Source: Telmatospirillum sp. (GTDB lineage Bacteria; Pseudomonadota; Alphaproteobacteria; Rhodospirillales; Magnetospirillaceae). From it: a stretch of DNA of 64,000 bases. The DNA is taken from NCBI GenBank assembly GCA_009712185.1, contig WASQ01000151.1, forward strand, positions 1 to 64,000. The letters run 5' to 3'. The notes beneath the pieces are model-generated. The model did not search any database, was not told the DNA's origin, and was given only the letters and a program-made list of their open reading frames with translations. This document shows, piece by piece, positions 11,220 to 19,019 of the stretch (within the stretch, counting starts at the first letter, position 1; each line of letters begins with the position of its first letter). The position numbers and the translations under genes were made by a program.

Positions 11220-11669
11220 ATGATTCTTGGCCTGGGAAGCGATCTGATTGATATCCGCCGGATCGAGCGCAGTCTGGAACGGTTCGGCGAGAGGTTTCTG
11301 AACCGGATCTTTACCGAGGACGAAAGGGCGCGCGCCGAACGGCGGGCAGGAACCGCCAACGGGCGCGCGTCGACCCTGGCGAAACGCTATGCCGCCAAGG
11401 AGGCCTGCGCCAAGGCCCTGGGGACCGGCTTCCGGTCGGGCGTATTCTGGCGCGACCTCGGGGTCGTCAATCTGCCGTCGGGGCAGCCGACCCTGCGCCT
11501 GACCGGAGGGGCGGCGGACCGGCTGGCGGAAATGGTGCCGGCGGGGATGACGGCGCGGATCGACCTTACGATGACCGACGAATATCCGATGGCCGAGGCG
11601 GTGGTGATCATCTCGGCGGTCCCGGCTCCATCGCCGTCGCCGGAATCCCAGGCCACCGCCACGGCGTGA
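11220..11669 (+). CDS. acpS: Holo-[acyl-carrier-protein] synthase
   Basis: Transfers 4'-phosphopantetheine from CoA to acyl carrier protein. The magnesium-binding motif [13 protein letters not shown] is at the N-terminus and the second signature ([15 protein letters not shown]) near residue 60. About 149 residues, slightly longer than the core because of a Pro/Ala/Ser-rich C-terminal tail. It ends the plus-strand run; the next gene converges with a 31-nt gap. In many relatives lepB and rnc follow, but they are absent here. Confidence 0.94.
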   Translation: MILGLGSDLIDIRRIERSLERFGERFLNRIFTEDERARAERRAGTANGRASTLAKRYAAKEACAKALGTGFRSGVFWRDLGVVNLPSGQPTLRLTGGAADRLAEMVPAGMTARIDLTMTDEYPMAEAVVIISAVPAPSPSPESQATATA

Positions 11670-11700
11670 CGGCGGCCCGGGACGGGAGGAAAGCGGATGG

Positions 11701-12624
11701 TCAGGCGCCGGCACGGACCTCGATACCGAGCGCCTTCAGGGTGGCGGCGACGCTGAGGATTTTGTCGGCCGACAGGGGCGCCGCCGGCGGCAGGACATGG
11801 GTCGGGATGGCGACGCCGGCCATCCTCGCCGCCTCCTTCACCACCGCGTAAAAGGGCTGTTCCAGGGCGAACATCGGCGGGCACAGGCAGATCTGCCGTT
11901 GCAGCTCCACCATGCGGGCGCCGTCCCGTTCCCGGAACGCCCGCCACAGACCGACCGGAAGATGGGGGGCGAAATTGAGCGTGGAGGGGAAACCGCCGTC
12001 TCCCCCCATGATCAGCGTTTCAAGAATGTACTCGTCGAACCCGGCAAAGACTCCGAAGTCGGGGCGGACCGGCTTGATCGCCGCGATCACGTCGCGGATA
12101 TGTCGTGCCGTGTCGGTGGTGTCCTTGACGCCGACGATGTTCGGGCAATCGCGCGCCAGGGTCAGGATCATGGAGGGAGACAGGTCCTGACCGGTCAGGG
12201 CCGGGAAATTATAGAGAATGATCGGCAGGTCGACCGCGGCCGCCAGATCGCGGTAATGGCGCAGAATGTTTTCGGGTTTCAGGATGGCATAATAGGGATT
12301 GACGGCAACCACGCCGTCGGCGCCGATCGATTTCGCATGATGTCCGAAGGCGATGGCCTGTCCGGTCGCGCAGGAGGCGATTCCGACCAGGACCGGGATC
12401 CGGCCCGCCACCGTTCTGACCGTGAACTCCGCGACCTCGCGCCGTTGCGCCTCGGTCATCTGGCTGAATTCGCCGGCGCTGCCGCAGCAGAACACCGCAT
12501 CGGCGCCGCCCGTGATCACGAAGTCGAGCATCGCCGTCATGCCGGCGCGGTCCAGGGCGCCATCGGCGGTCCAGATGGTGGGGACGGGAGAAATCATGCC
12601 GCGAAAGGGAACCTTGTCGTTCAT
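11701..12624 (-). CDS. DapA/NanA-family aldolase (DHDPS paralogue)
   Basis: A 307-residue class I aldolase of the dihydrodipicolinate synthase / N-acetylneuraminate lyase superfamily. The Schiff-base lysine (VGVKDTTDT) and YNFP tyrosine are present, but the GTTGES motif of true DapA is replaced by CGSAGEFSQM and NPYYAILKPENI replaces YYNKPTQEG. It is therefore unlikely to be the lysine enzyme, which is at 285-1157; a pyruvate-dependent aldolase or dehydratase for a sugar acid is more likely. The start at 12624 (MNDKVPF) is preferred over an upstream ATG at 12693. Confidence 0.85.
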   Translation of the reverse strand: MNDKVPFRGMISPVPTIWTADGALDRAGMTAMLDFVITGGADAVFCCGSAGEFSQMTEAQRREVAEFTVRTVAGRIPVLVGIASCATGQAIAFGHHAKSIGADGVVAVNPYYAILKPENILRHYRDLAAAVDLPIILYNFPALTGQDLSPSMILTLARDCPNIVGVKDTTDTARHIRDVIAAIKPVRPDFGVFAGFDEYILETLIMGGDGGFPSTLNFAPHLPVGLWRAFRERDGARMVELQRQICLCPPMFALEQPFYAVVKEAARMAGVAIPTHVLPPAAPLSADKILSVAATLKALGIEVRAGA

Positions 12625-12850
12625 TGTCCGATCCTGAATGTCGGGAGCAAGCCCGAAGGAAAAACGATGTGGTCTGATGGTCAGGCCGATCACCGCGAGC
12701 TTACCGCACTCCCTGTCATGCGGTCATTACCCATATGCCCGATCCGGGATTGCCGTACCGATTAGCGGTTCACGGTCCGGCTGTACCGGATTACCAAAGG
12801 TTGGCTATCGCACTTGCGTGCAGTTTCGTTTTGAGTGACAGTGTGGGCGA

Positions 12851-12893
12851 CTACAATCCTCGCGATATGAAATTCACATCGCGAGGATTGTAG
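12851..12893. repeat. Perfect 16-bp inverted repeat in a divergent promoter region
   Basis: Arms at 12851-12866 (CTACAATCCTCGCGAT) and 12878-12893 are exact reverse complements around an 11-nt loop. There is no T-run. It sits in the 423-nt gap 12625-13047 between divergent genes, about 155 nt upstream of the hydrolase start. Operator, RNA hairpin or mobile-element footprint are all possible. An AT-rich stretch at 13019-13037 near the gene start may hold a promoter; nothing else is recognised. Confidence 0.7.
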
Positions 12894-13047
12894 ATCAAAG
12901 TTCAACGCGGAGAGGCGCGGTATCCAGGTGCGGTCTTTTTGTCCTTGGAAGGGTAACTCCAAAAACAAGTAATATGACTGGGTGGGCCGGTTTTCTGGAT
13001 ATCATCCTCAGGCGGCGAGATAATATTATTATATTATGGTGCTGTGA

Positions 13048-14178
13048 ATGACGATGATTGTTGAGAAGAAGGTTTTTGAGCTGCCTTCCTACGAAACGGT
13101 CGGCGGTCGCACGATCAAGTCGGTTCGCATCGGCTATGAGACATATGGAACGCTGAACGCCGCGGGCGACAACGCGATTTTCATCGCCCATTACTATTCC
13201 GGGACATCCCACGCCGCGGGAAAATACAGCGACCAGGATGCCGAGCCGGGCTATTGGGATCCGATCATCGGACCCGGAAAAGCAATCGATACCAACAAAT
13301 ATTTCGTCGTCAGCGCCGATACACTGGTCAATCTGATCGCCCGCCATCCGGCGGTGACCACCACGGGTCCCGCCACCATCAACCCGGAGACCGGCCGGCC
13401 CTACGGCATGAGTTTCCCCGTTGTGGTGCCCCGCGATTTCGTCCGCGTGCACAAGGCGCTGCTGGACAGCCTTGGGGTGAGGCGGCTTCAAGCCGTGGCG
13501 GGCCCGTCCGGCGGGTCCATCCAGTCCTTCGAATGGGCGTCGCAATATCCGGACTTCGTCGAACGCATCATTCCCGTGATCTCGCCCGGCCTTTCCATCA
13601 GCCCCTATGGGATTATGACACTGGACCTGTGGGCTCTGCCGATCCGGCTCGACCCCAACTGGAATGGCGGCGACTATTATGGCCGGACCGAACCGCGTGA
13701 GGGCTTGATTGAGGCGTTGAAGCTGGTGACCTATTGCGGCCGTCATTACGGCTGGGTGGATCGCACCTACGGTTACCGATGGGCCGAGGAGGGAAAGAAT
13801 CCGCTCAATCAGGTCGATCAGCGGTTTCTGGTGGAGACGGAGCTTCGGGCCTTCGCGGCGTCGCGCGCGCCCTTTGTCGATGCCAACCACATGATCTACA
13901 CGTCGAAGGCCTATCAGCTTTACAATCTTGAGGCGGATGCGTGGCGGGTCAAGGCCCCCGTGCTGATGGTGCCCGCGCAATCCGACCTGATCTTCCCCCC
14001 GGCCCTGACCTATCGCACGGCGGAGATCCTGCGGTCTGTCGGCGGCCGGGTTTCGGTCTTCGAGATCGAGGGTGACGGCGGGCATCTGGACGGCGTCTAC
14101 GGGATCGAACGGGCGGCCGGCGCCATTGCCGACTTCCTGGCCCAACCGGGGGCGCCGATCGTTGATGGCGCGCCTTGA
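13048..14178 (+). CDS. Alpha/beta hydrolase of the homoserine O-acetyltransferase (MetX) family
   Basis: A 376-residue alpha/beta hydrolase with the nucleophile elbow AGPSGGS near residue 155, a catalytic aspartate in QSDLIF and the final histidine in DGGHLDG. The N-terminus (VRIGYETYGTLN) and overall layout match the homoserine/serine acetyltransferase family. The canonical MetX elbow is GGSMGG, so the acyl acceptor is uncertain: homoserine acetylation is possible, but the family also contains plain esterases. No signal peptide; it stands alone after a 423-nt regulatory gap. Confidence 0.8.
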   Translation: MTMIVEKKVFELPSYETVGGRTIKSVRIGYETYGTLNAAGDNAIFIAHYYSGTSHAAGKYSDQDAEPGYWDPIIGPGKAIDTNKYFVVSADTLVNLIARHPAVTTTGPATINPETGRPYGMSFPVVVPRDFVRVHKALLDSLGVRRLQAVAGPSGGSIQSFEWASQYPDFVERIIPVISPGLSISPYGIMTLDLWALPIRLDPNWNGGDYYGRTEPREGLIEALKLVTYCGRHYGWVDRTYGYRWAEEGKNPLNQVDQRFLVETELRAFAASRAPFVDANHMIYTSKAYQLYNLEADAWRVKAPVLMVPAQSDLIFPPALTYRTAEILRSVGGRVSVFEIEGDGGHLDGVYGIERAAGAIADFLAQPGAPIVDGAP

Positions 14179-14252
14179 GGACGCGCTTTGAGGTGTTACG
14201 GTCTCGCGGCTGACTCACCGTGACATGAGTTTGACATGATGTCGGGGCAATG

Positions 14253-14268
14253 TGGCCCGACGGTCGCC
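14253..14268 (+). promoter_or_regulatory. Possible sigma-54 promoter upstream of nasT
   Basis: TGGCCC-N5-TCGCC preserves GG-N10-GC but departs from TTGC at the -12 box. It lies about 120 nt upstream of nasT. GG-N10-GC is frequent in GC-rich DNA, so this is tentative. Confidence 0.3.
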
Positions 14269-14385
14269 TTCAAGCAGAAAAAAGCCGGGTAAAACCTGCG
14301 GAGCGGGCGGAGGAGACGGTGGTTCGGACCAGGGACGAGGGGTGGCGGCGCCGCTCTTCGGCCGGAGGACGCTGTCAGGAGGACC

Positions 14386-14964
14386 ATGTCTCTGCGGGTG
14401 ATCGTGATCGACGGTGAGCCGGATCGGGCGGCGGCGCTGACTGAGGCGTTGCGCGTTCAGGGGTACACCGTGGTTGGCCGGTTTGCCCCGGGTGACGATC
14501 TGCGGCGCCATGTCGTCGACCTGAACGCCGATATCATTGTCGTGGATGTGGACAGTCCGGACCGCGACGTCCTTGAAAGCATGCGTGACGTCAGTCTTGA
14601 ACAGGGGCGCCCGGTGGTGATGTTCGCCCAGGACGGTAATGCGGAGACCATTCGCGCGGCGATCGCGTCGGGGGTGGCCGCTTATGTGGTCGACGGACTG
14701 CGACCCGAACGGGTCAAGCCGGTTCTGGATGTCGCTGTCGCCCGCTTTGCGCAGTTTCGCGCTCTGCGATCGGAACTGGACAAGGCCCGTGCCTCCCTGG
14801 CCGAGCGGAAACTGATCGAGCGGGCCAAGGGCATTGTCATGAGACGGCGTGGCTGCGACGAGGAAAGCGCCTATCGGATGATGCGCCGGATGGCGATGGA
14901 TCAGAAGGCGCGTCTGGCCGATATCGCCAATCGCATCATCGATGCGGACGAATTGTTGGGATAG
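14386..14964 (+). CDS. nasT: ANTAR-domain antitermination regulator NasT
   Basis: RNA-binding response regulator that prevents transcription termination in the nitrate-assimilation leader. The 192-residue protein has an N-terminal receiver-like domain (VIVIDGEPDRAAAL) and a C-terminal three-helix ANTAR domain (LIERAKGIVMRRRGCDEESAYRMMRRMAMDQ) with the conserved hydrophobic and basic pattern. In Paracoccus, Azotobacter and Bradyrhizobium NasS holds NasT inactive until nitrate binds NasS. nasS follows after 6 nt, and hexaloop hairpins at 16076-16160 are the probable target. Confidence 0.93.
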   Translation: MSLRVIVIDGEPDRAAALTEALRVQGYTVVGRFAPGDDLRRHVVDLNADIIVVDVDSPDRDVLESMRDVSLEQGRPVVMFAQDGNAETIRAAIASGVAAYVVDGLRPERVKPVLDVAVARFAQFRALRSELDKARASLAERKLIERAKGIVMRRRGCDEESAYRMMRRMAMDQKARLADIANRIIDADELLG

Positions 14965-14970
14965 GTCCCT

Positions 14971-15957
14971 ATGGCAAAAGACGCGTTGAAATTGGGATTC
15001 GTTCCATTGTGCGACAGCGCTCCGCTGATCATCGCCCGCGAGCGGGGGTTTTTTGCGGAACAGGGTGTCCCGGTGGAGTTGTCGCGGGAGCCGTCCTGGT
15101 CGAACATCCGGGACAAGCTGGCATTCGGCCTGCTGGACGCGGCGCAGATGCTGGCGACCATGCCTTTGGTGGCCGGTCTGGGCCTGGGTAATGTCCAGGC
15201 CGCGTTCGTGGTGCCCATGGGATTGAGTTGCGGAGGAGCGGCGATCACCCTGTCAGCGGCCATGCTGGACCGGATGGGTGGGGGATTTCGGGCCCGTGAC
15301 CTGGCTCCGGCCCTTGCCGGCCTGGAGCGCAAGCCGACCTTCGCAATGGTTTTCCCCTTTTCACCGCATGAATATGACCTGCGCTGGGGGCTGGCCGAGG
15401 GTGGCCTGGACCCGGACACTGAGGGCAGGCTGGTGGTCGTCCCGCCGCCACAGATGGTGTCGCGGCTGGCCGCCGGCGATATCGACGGCTATTGCGTGGG
15501 AGACCCCTGGAACAGTCTCGCCCATCAACTGGGGCTCGGGCGGATCGTGGCGACCGCCGCCGATATCCGTCCCGGGCGGATCGGAAAGGTTGTCGCGGTG
15601 CGGCGGGACTGGGCCGACGACAATCCGGAACTTCTGGACGCACTGCTGCGCGCGCTGCTGGCCGCGTGCAGTTGGATCGATCGTCCGGAAAACAGGCCGG
15701 AGGTGGCCGCCATCCTTGCCCGGCCGGACTATCTCAATGTCCCGGCTGCCGCCGTGCGCGCCGGTCTGGAGGCGATCCGGTTCTATGGCGACATGCCCAA
15801 TCGGCCGGATCCCGCGCAGGCCCTCTGGTATATTGAACAGATGACCCGCTGGCGACATCTCGCAGGGCAGGCGGAGCGCTCCGCCGTGGCGGCGACGATC
15901 TACCGGTCCGATTTGTGGCGCCGCGTCGCCGGGACCGCAAATTTGCCCATTAAATAA
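14971..15957 (+). CDS. nasS: Nitrate/nitrite sensor NasS (NrtA/CmpA-like)
   Basis: Related to periplasmic nitrate-binding proteins (NrtA/CmpA), but the 328-residue protein begins directly with the fold (LKLGFVPLCDSAPLIIARERGFF) and has no signal peptide, so it is cytoplasmic. This matches NasS, which senses nitrate and nitrite and releases NasT. Other family segments visible are DAAQMLATMPL, GYCVGDPWN and the C-terminal DLWRRVA. It ends 285 nt before nirB, whose leader holds the ANTAR element. Confidence 0.9.
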   Translation: MAKDALKLGFVPLCDSAPLIIARERGFFAEQGVPVELSREPSWSNIRDKLAFGLLDAAQMLATMPLVAGLGLGNVQAAFVVPMGLSCGGAAITLSAAMLDRMGGGFRARDLAPALAGLERKPTFAMVFPFSPHEYDLRWGLAEGGLDPDTEGRLVVVPPPQMVSRLAAGDIDGYCVGDPWNSLAHQLGLGRIVATAADIRPGRIGKVVAVRRDWADDNPELLDALLRALLAACSWIDRPENRPEVAAILARPDYLNVPAAAVRAGLEAIRFYGDMPNRPDPAQALWYIEQMTRWRHLAGQAERSAVAATIYRSDLWRRVAGTANLPIK

Positions 15958-16042
15958 TCACTGTATAAAAAATAAGCATGTTGAAAGGGATTGTTGGCGC
16001 GCGAAATTTCTTAACCTGTTGATTTTTCTATTGGGCGGCATT

Positions 16043-16058
16043 TGGCCCGCCATTTGCT
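16043..16058 (+). promoter_or_regulatory. Sigma-54 -24/-12 promoter of the nirB operon
   Basis: TGGCCC-N5-TTGCT matches the sigma-54 consensus TGGCAC-N5-TTGCW at all but one position, with GG (16044-16045) and GC (16056-16057) exactly 10 nt apart. A start near 16069 would place hairpin 1 of the antitermination element (16076) almost at the 5' end of the transcript. This implies general nitrogen control by NtrC above NasT antitermination; no clear NtrC site was identified. Confidence 0.65.
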
Positions 16059-16075
16059 AGATTATCTGATGCGTG

Positions 16076-16160
16076 TTTCCCGCGCTCAATGGCGAGTGTG
16101 GGGAAAAATATGCTCCCGGCGGCAACGGCGCTGCTGGGGAGCTCGGAACAAGGGCGTTCC
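16076..16160 (+). promoter_or_regulatory. ANTAR antitermination element: three hexaloop hairpins
   Basis: Hairpin 1, 16076-16105: 12-bp stem, loop AATGGC. Hairpin 2, 16114-16139: 10-bp stem, loop AACGGC. Hairpin 3, 16145-16160: 5-bp stem, loop AAGGGC. All loops are six bases with A at position 1 and G at position 4, the known signature of RNAs bound by ANTAR proteins; together they read AANGGC. Linkers are 8 and 5 nt. Hairpin 3 uses 16156-16160, which are also the left arm of the downstream terminator, so the two structures exclude each other. Known elements have two hairpins (P1, P2); hairpins 2 and 3 fit that pair, and hairpin 1 is extra. Confidence 0.85.
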
Positions 16161-16220
16161 CCGACCCGGCCAGGAGCAGGTCTCCCGAGGCTGTCAGGTC
16201 GTGTGGAACGCCTTTTTTTT
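16153..16220 (+). terminator. Intrinsic terminator in the nirB leader
   Basis: GGCGTTCC (16153-16160) pairs with GGAACGCC (16205-16212), directly followed by eight T residues. An inner stem CGACC / GGTCG (16162-16166 / 16197-16201) extends it. It would stop transcription before nirB unless NasT stabilises hairpin 3. Confidence 0.85.
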
Positions 16221-16242
16221 GTCTTGGCCCAGGGAGGGCGAC

Positions 16243-18681
16243 ATGGACCGAAAGAGACTGGTGGTCGTGGGCAACGGCATGGCCGGTGTCCGGACCCTTG
16301 AGGAACTGTTGGCATTGGCGCCTGACCGGTATGACATCCGGGTGTTCGGCGCCGAACCCCGGGTGAACTACAACCGGATCATGCTGTCGCCGGTTCTGGC
16401 CGGCGAGAAGAGTTTCGCCGATATCGTGCTCAATGATGCCGACTGGTATGAGGCCAATGGCATCGACCTGAGGTCCGGTGTGCGGATCGTCCGTCTGGAT
16501 CGTGACGCGCGGCAGGTGATCACGGCCGATGGCGGACGCGTGGATTACGATGTCCTGCTGCTTGCGACCGGATCGCGGCCGGTCATGCTGCCGGTGCCGG
16601 GCGCCGGTCTGCCCGGTGTCGTGTCCTTTCGCGATGCCGACGATGTGGCCGCGATGATCCTCGCCGCGACTCCGGGATCCCGGGGCGTCGTCATCGGCGG
16701 CGGCCTCCTGGGGCTGGAGGCCGCGAACGGGCTGAAGGCGCGCGGCATGGCGGTGACCGTCGTGCATCTCATGGACACGCTGATGGAACGTCAGCTTGAC
16801 GGGGTCGCCGGCACGTTGCTGAAGGAGGCGCTGGAAGCCCGCGGCATTGGTTTTCATATGCAGGCCGCGACAGAGGCGATCCTGGGACAGGACCGGGTCG
16901 AAGCCGTCCTTCTGCGGGACGGAACGCGGATCCCGGCCGATCTGGTGGTGATGGCCGCCGGGATCCGTCCCGATATCACGCTGGCCGCCGATGCGGCCCT
17001 TCCCTGCGGCCGGGGGGTTCGGGTCGATGATTGGATGCGGACCGGCGATCCCTCGATTTTTGCGGTCGGGGAATGCGTCGAGCATCGCGGTTTGTGCCAT
17101 GGTCTGGTCGCCCCCCTGTTCGACATGGCGAAGGTCTGCGCCGCCACCTTGGCAGGGCGCGATGTCCCGGGCTATGCGGGAACGGCCCAGGCGACCCGCC
17201 TCAAGGTCACGGGGATCGATCTGTTCTCGGCGGGCGAGTTCGCGGGCGGTGAGGGCACCGACGACATCGTTTACCGCGACGTCGGGGCCGGGATCTATAA
17301 AAGACTCGTGGTCCGCGACGGGACCCTGGCGGGAGCCGTGCTGTTTGGTGAAACCGGGGATGGAGCCTGGTATTTTGACCGCATTCGCAGCGGCGCCGAT
17401 ATCACCAGCCTGCGGGACAGGCTGATTTTCGGTGCGACGGCTGCGGCAGCCCCGCCCGGTGGCGGAGCCGCCATCGCCGGCATGCCCGACGACGCGCAGA
17501 TTTGCGGTTGTAACGGCGTTTCGAAAGGCGCCATCGTCGCCGCGATCCGGGAAAAGCGGCTGACCTCGGTGGACGAGGTCCGCCTTCATACCAAGGCCAG
17601 TGCTTCCTGCGGTCAATGCGCCGGTCTCGTCCGCGACCTGCTGGCGGCAACGGTCGGCACGGATGCGGTGGTGGAGGCATCGACCGCGCTCTGCTCCTGC
17701 ACCGCGCACAGCCACGATCATGTTCGCGAGGCCATCGTGCGACAGGGGTTGAAGTCCATCCCCGAAGTGATGCGGGCTCTGGACTGGTCGACCGGGGAGG
17801 GCTGCGCCAAATGCCGGCCCGCTCTCAACTATTATCTGCTGTGCGCATGGCCCGGCGATTATGCCGATCATCAACCGTCCCGGTTCGTCAATGAACGGCT
17901 GCATGCCAACATCCAGCGCGACGGCACCTATTCGGTGGTGCCGCGTCTGTGGGGCGGGCTGACCAACGCGCGGGAACTGCGCGCCATCGCCAATGTCGTG
18001 GACCGGTTCCACATTCCCGCGGTCAAGGTCACCGGCGGCCAGCGCATCGATCTGCTGGGCGTCCACAAGGAGGATCTGCCCGCGGTGTGGTCGGATCTGA
18101 ACGCGGCCGGGCTGGTGTCCGGCCATGCCTATGCCAAGGGGCTCCGGACGGTGAAGACCTGCGTCGGCAAGGAATGGTGCCGGTTCGGGACGCAGGACTC
18201 GACGAGGCTTGGCGTCGCGCTGGAAAGGATGACCTGGGGCTGCTCGACCCCGCATAAGGTCAAAATGGCCGTATCGGGCTGCCCGCGCAATTGTGCCGAG
18301 GCGGCCATCAAGGACTTCGCTGTGGTCTGCGTCGATGCCGGCTACGATCTGGTGGTCGGTGGCAACGGCGGAACCGAGCTGCGCGCGGCCGATCCCCTCT
18401 GCCGCGTGACGACCGAGGCCGAGGTCCTGGAGTACTGCGGCGCCTTTCTTCAGATCTATCGGGAAGAGGCCCGCTATCTGGAGCGCACGGCGGCGTGGGT
18501 CGCCCGGGTGGGAATCGAAACCGTCCGCCAGCGCGTGGTGGCCGACGGCGAGGGACGCCGGGCCGCCCATTCCCGGTTCCTGCATTCCCAGACGTTCTGC
18601 CAGGACGATCCCTGGGCTGACCGTGTCAGCCGGGGTGTCGACGCCCCTGAATTCAGCATTCTGCGCGAGGTGGTGCGATGA
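16243..18681 (+). CDS. nirB: Assimilatory nitrite reductase [NAD(P)H] large subunit
   Basis: Reduces nitrite to ammonium in the cytoplasm. Order in about 812 residues: FAD/NAD(P)-binding reductase (VVVGNGMAGVRTLEELL, GVVIGGGLLGLEAANGL), two BFD-like [2Fe-2S] segments (CGCNG near 421, CSCTAH near 484), a ferredoxin-like half domain and a siroheme/[4Fe-4S] domain with TCVGKEWC near 640 and SGCPRNC near 680. The ATG at 16243 follows AGGGAGGG and starts exactly at the FAD fold; upstream codons lie in the regulatory leader. It overlaps nirD by 4 nt. Confidence 0.95.
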   Translation: MDRKRLVVVGNGMAGVRTLEELLALAPDRYDIRVFGAEPRVNYNRIMLSPVLAGEKSFADIVLNDADWYEANGIDLRSGVRIVRLDRDARQVITADGGRVDYDVLLLATGSRPVMLPVPGAGLPGVVSFRDADDVAAMILAATPGSRGVVIGGGLLGLEAANGLKARGMAVTVVHLMDTLMERQLDGVAGTLLKEALEARGIGFHMQAATEAILGQDRVEAVLLRDGTRIPADLVVMAAGIRPDITLAADAALPCGRGVRVDDWMRTGDPSIFAVGECVEHRGLCHGLVAPLFDMAKVCAATLAGRDVPGYAGTAQATRLKVTGIDLFSAGEFAGGEGTDDIVYRDVGAGIYKRLVVRDGTLAGAVLFGETGDGAWYFDRIRSGADITSLRDRLIFGATAAAAPPGGGAAIAGMPDDAQICGCNGVSKGAIVAAIREKRLTSVDEVRLHTKASASCGQCAGLVRDLLAATVGTDAVVEASTALCSCTAHSHDHVREAIVRQGLKSIPEVMRALDWSTGEGCAKCRPALNYYLLCAWPGDYADHQPSRFVNERLHANIQRDGTYSVVPRLWGGLTNARELRAIANVVDRFHIPAVKVTGGQRIDLLGVHKEDLPAVWSDLNAAGLVSGHAYAKGLRTVKTCVGKEWCRFGTQDSTRLGVALERMTWGCSTPHKVKMAVSGCPRNCAEAAIKDFAVVCVDAGYDLVVGGNGGTELRAADPLCRVTTEAEVLEYCGAFLQIYREEARYLERTAAWVARVGIETVRQRVVADGEGRRAAHSRFLHSQTFCQDDPWADRVSRGVDAPEFSILREVVR

Positions 18682-19019
18682 TGGCCGCCGAATGGATCGA
18701 AATCGGCCGCGCCGAGGACATTCCCGTCCAGGGGGCCCGGATCGTAAGGACGGGACGGGGAGACATCGCCCTGTTCCGGACCGGTGACGGGCGAATTCTG
18801 GCCCTTCTGAACCGGTGCCCGCACCGTGGCGGCCCCTTGTCCGAAGGGATCGTGCACGGAACCAGAGTCACCTGCCCGCTGCACAACTGGGTGATTGACC
18901 TGGAGACCGGCGCCGCCCAGGCCCCGGACCGGGGATGCACGCCCGTTCTGCCGGTTCGTGTCGACGGCGGCATCCTGCGTCTCGGGCTGTCGGCGCTGCC
19001 GGAGCCGGACCATGACTGA
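18678..19019 (+). CDS. nirD: Nitrite reductase small subunit, Rieske type
   Basis: A 113-residue Rieske-like subunit. Both ligand pairs are present (CPHRGGPLSEG and CPLHNWVIDLETG), so unlike some NirD proteins it probably carries a [2Fe-2S] cluster. It assists NirB in assimilatory nitrite reduction. It overlaps nirB at its start (ATGATG junction) and nasA at its end (ATGACTGA), which suggests translational coupling. Confidence 0.93.
   Translation: MMAAEWIEIGRAEDIPVQGARIVRTGRGDIALFRTGDGRILALLNRCPHRGGPLSEGIVHGTRVTCPLHNWVIDLETGAAQAPDRGCTPVLPVRVDGGILRLGLSALPEPDHD

Noticed and set aside
12900-13047. SAM-II riboswitch upstream of the MetX-family gene, as often found before alphaproteobacterial met genes.
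   Set aside because: No SAM-II consensus words are present; the AT-rich stretch near 13019-13037 looks like a promoter region.
16057-18585. Long minus-strand frame opposite nirB and its leader.
   Set aside because: Antisense to nirB, which has complete cofactor motifs; the frame also covers the antitermination element and terminator.
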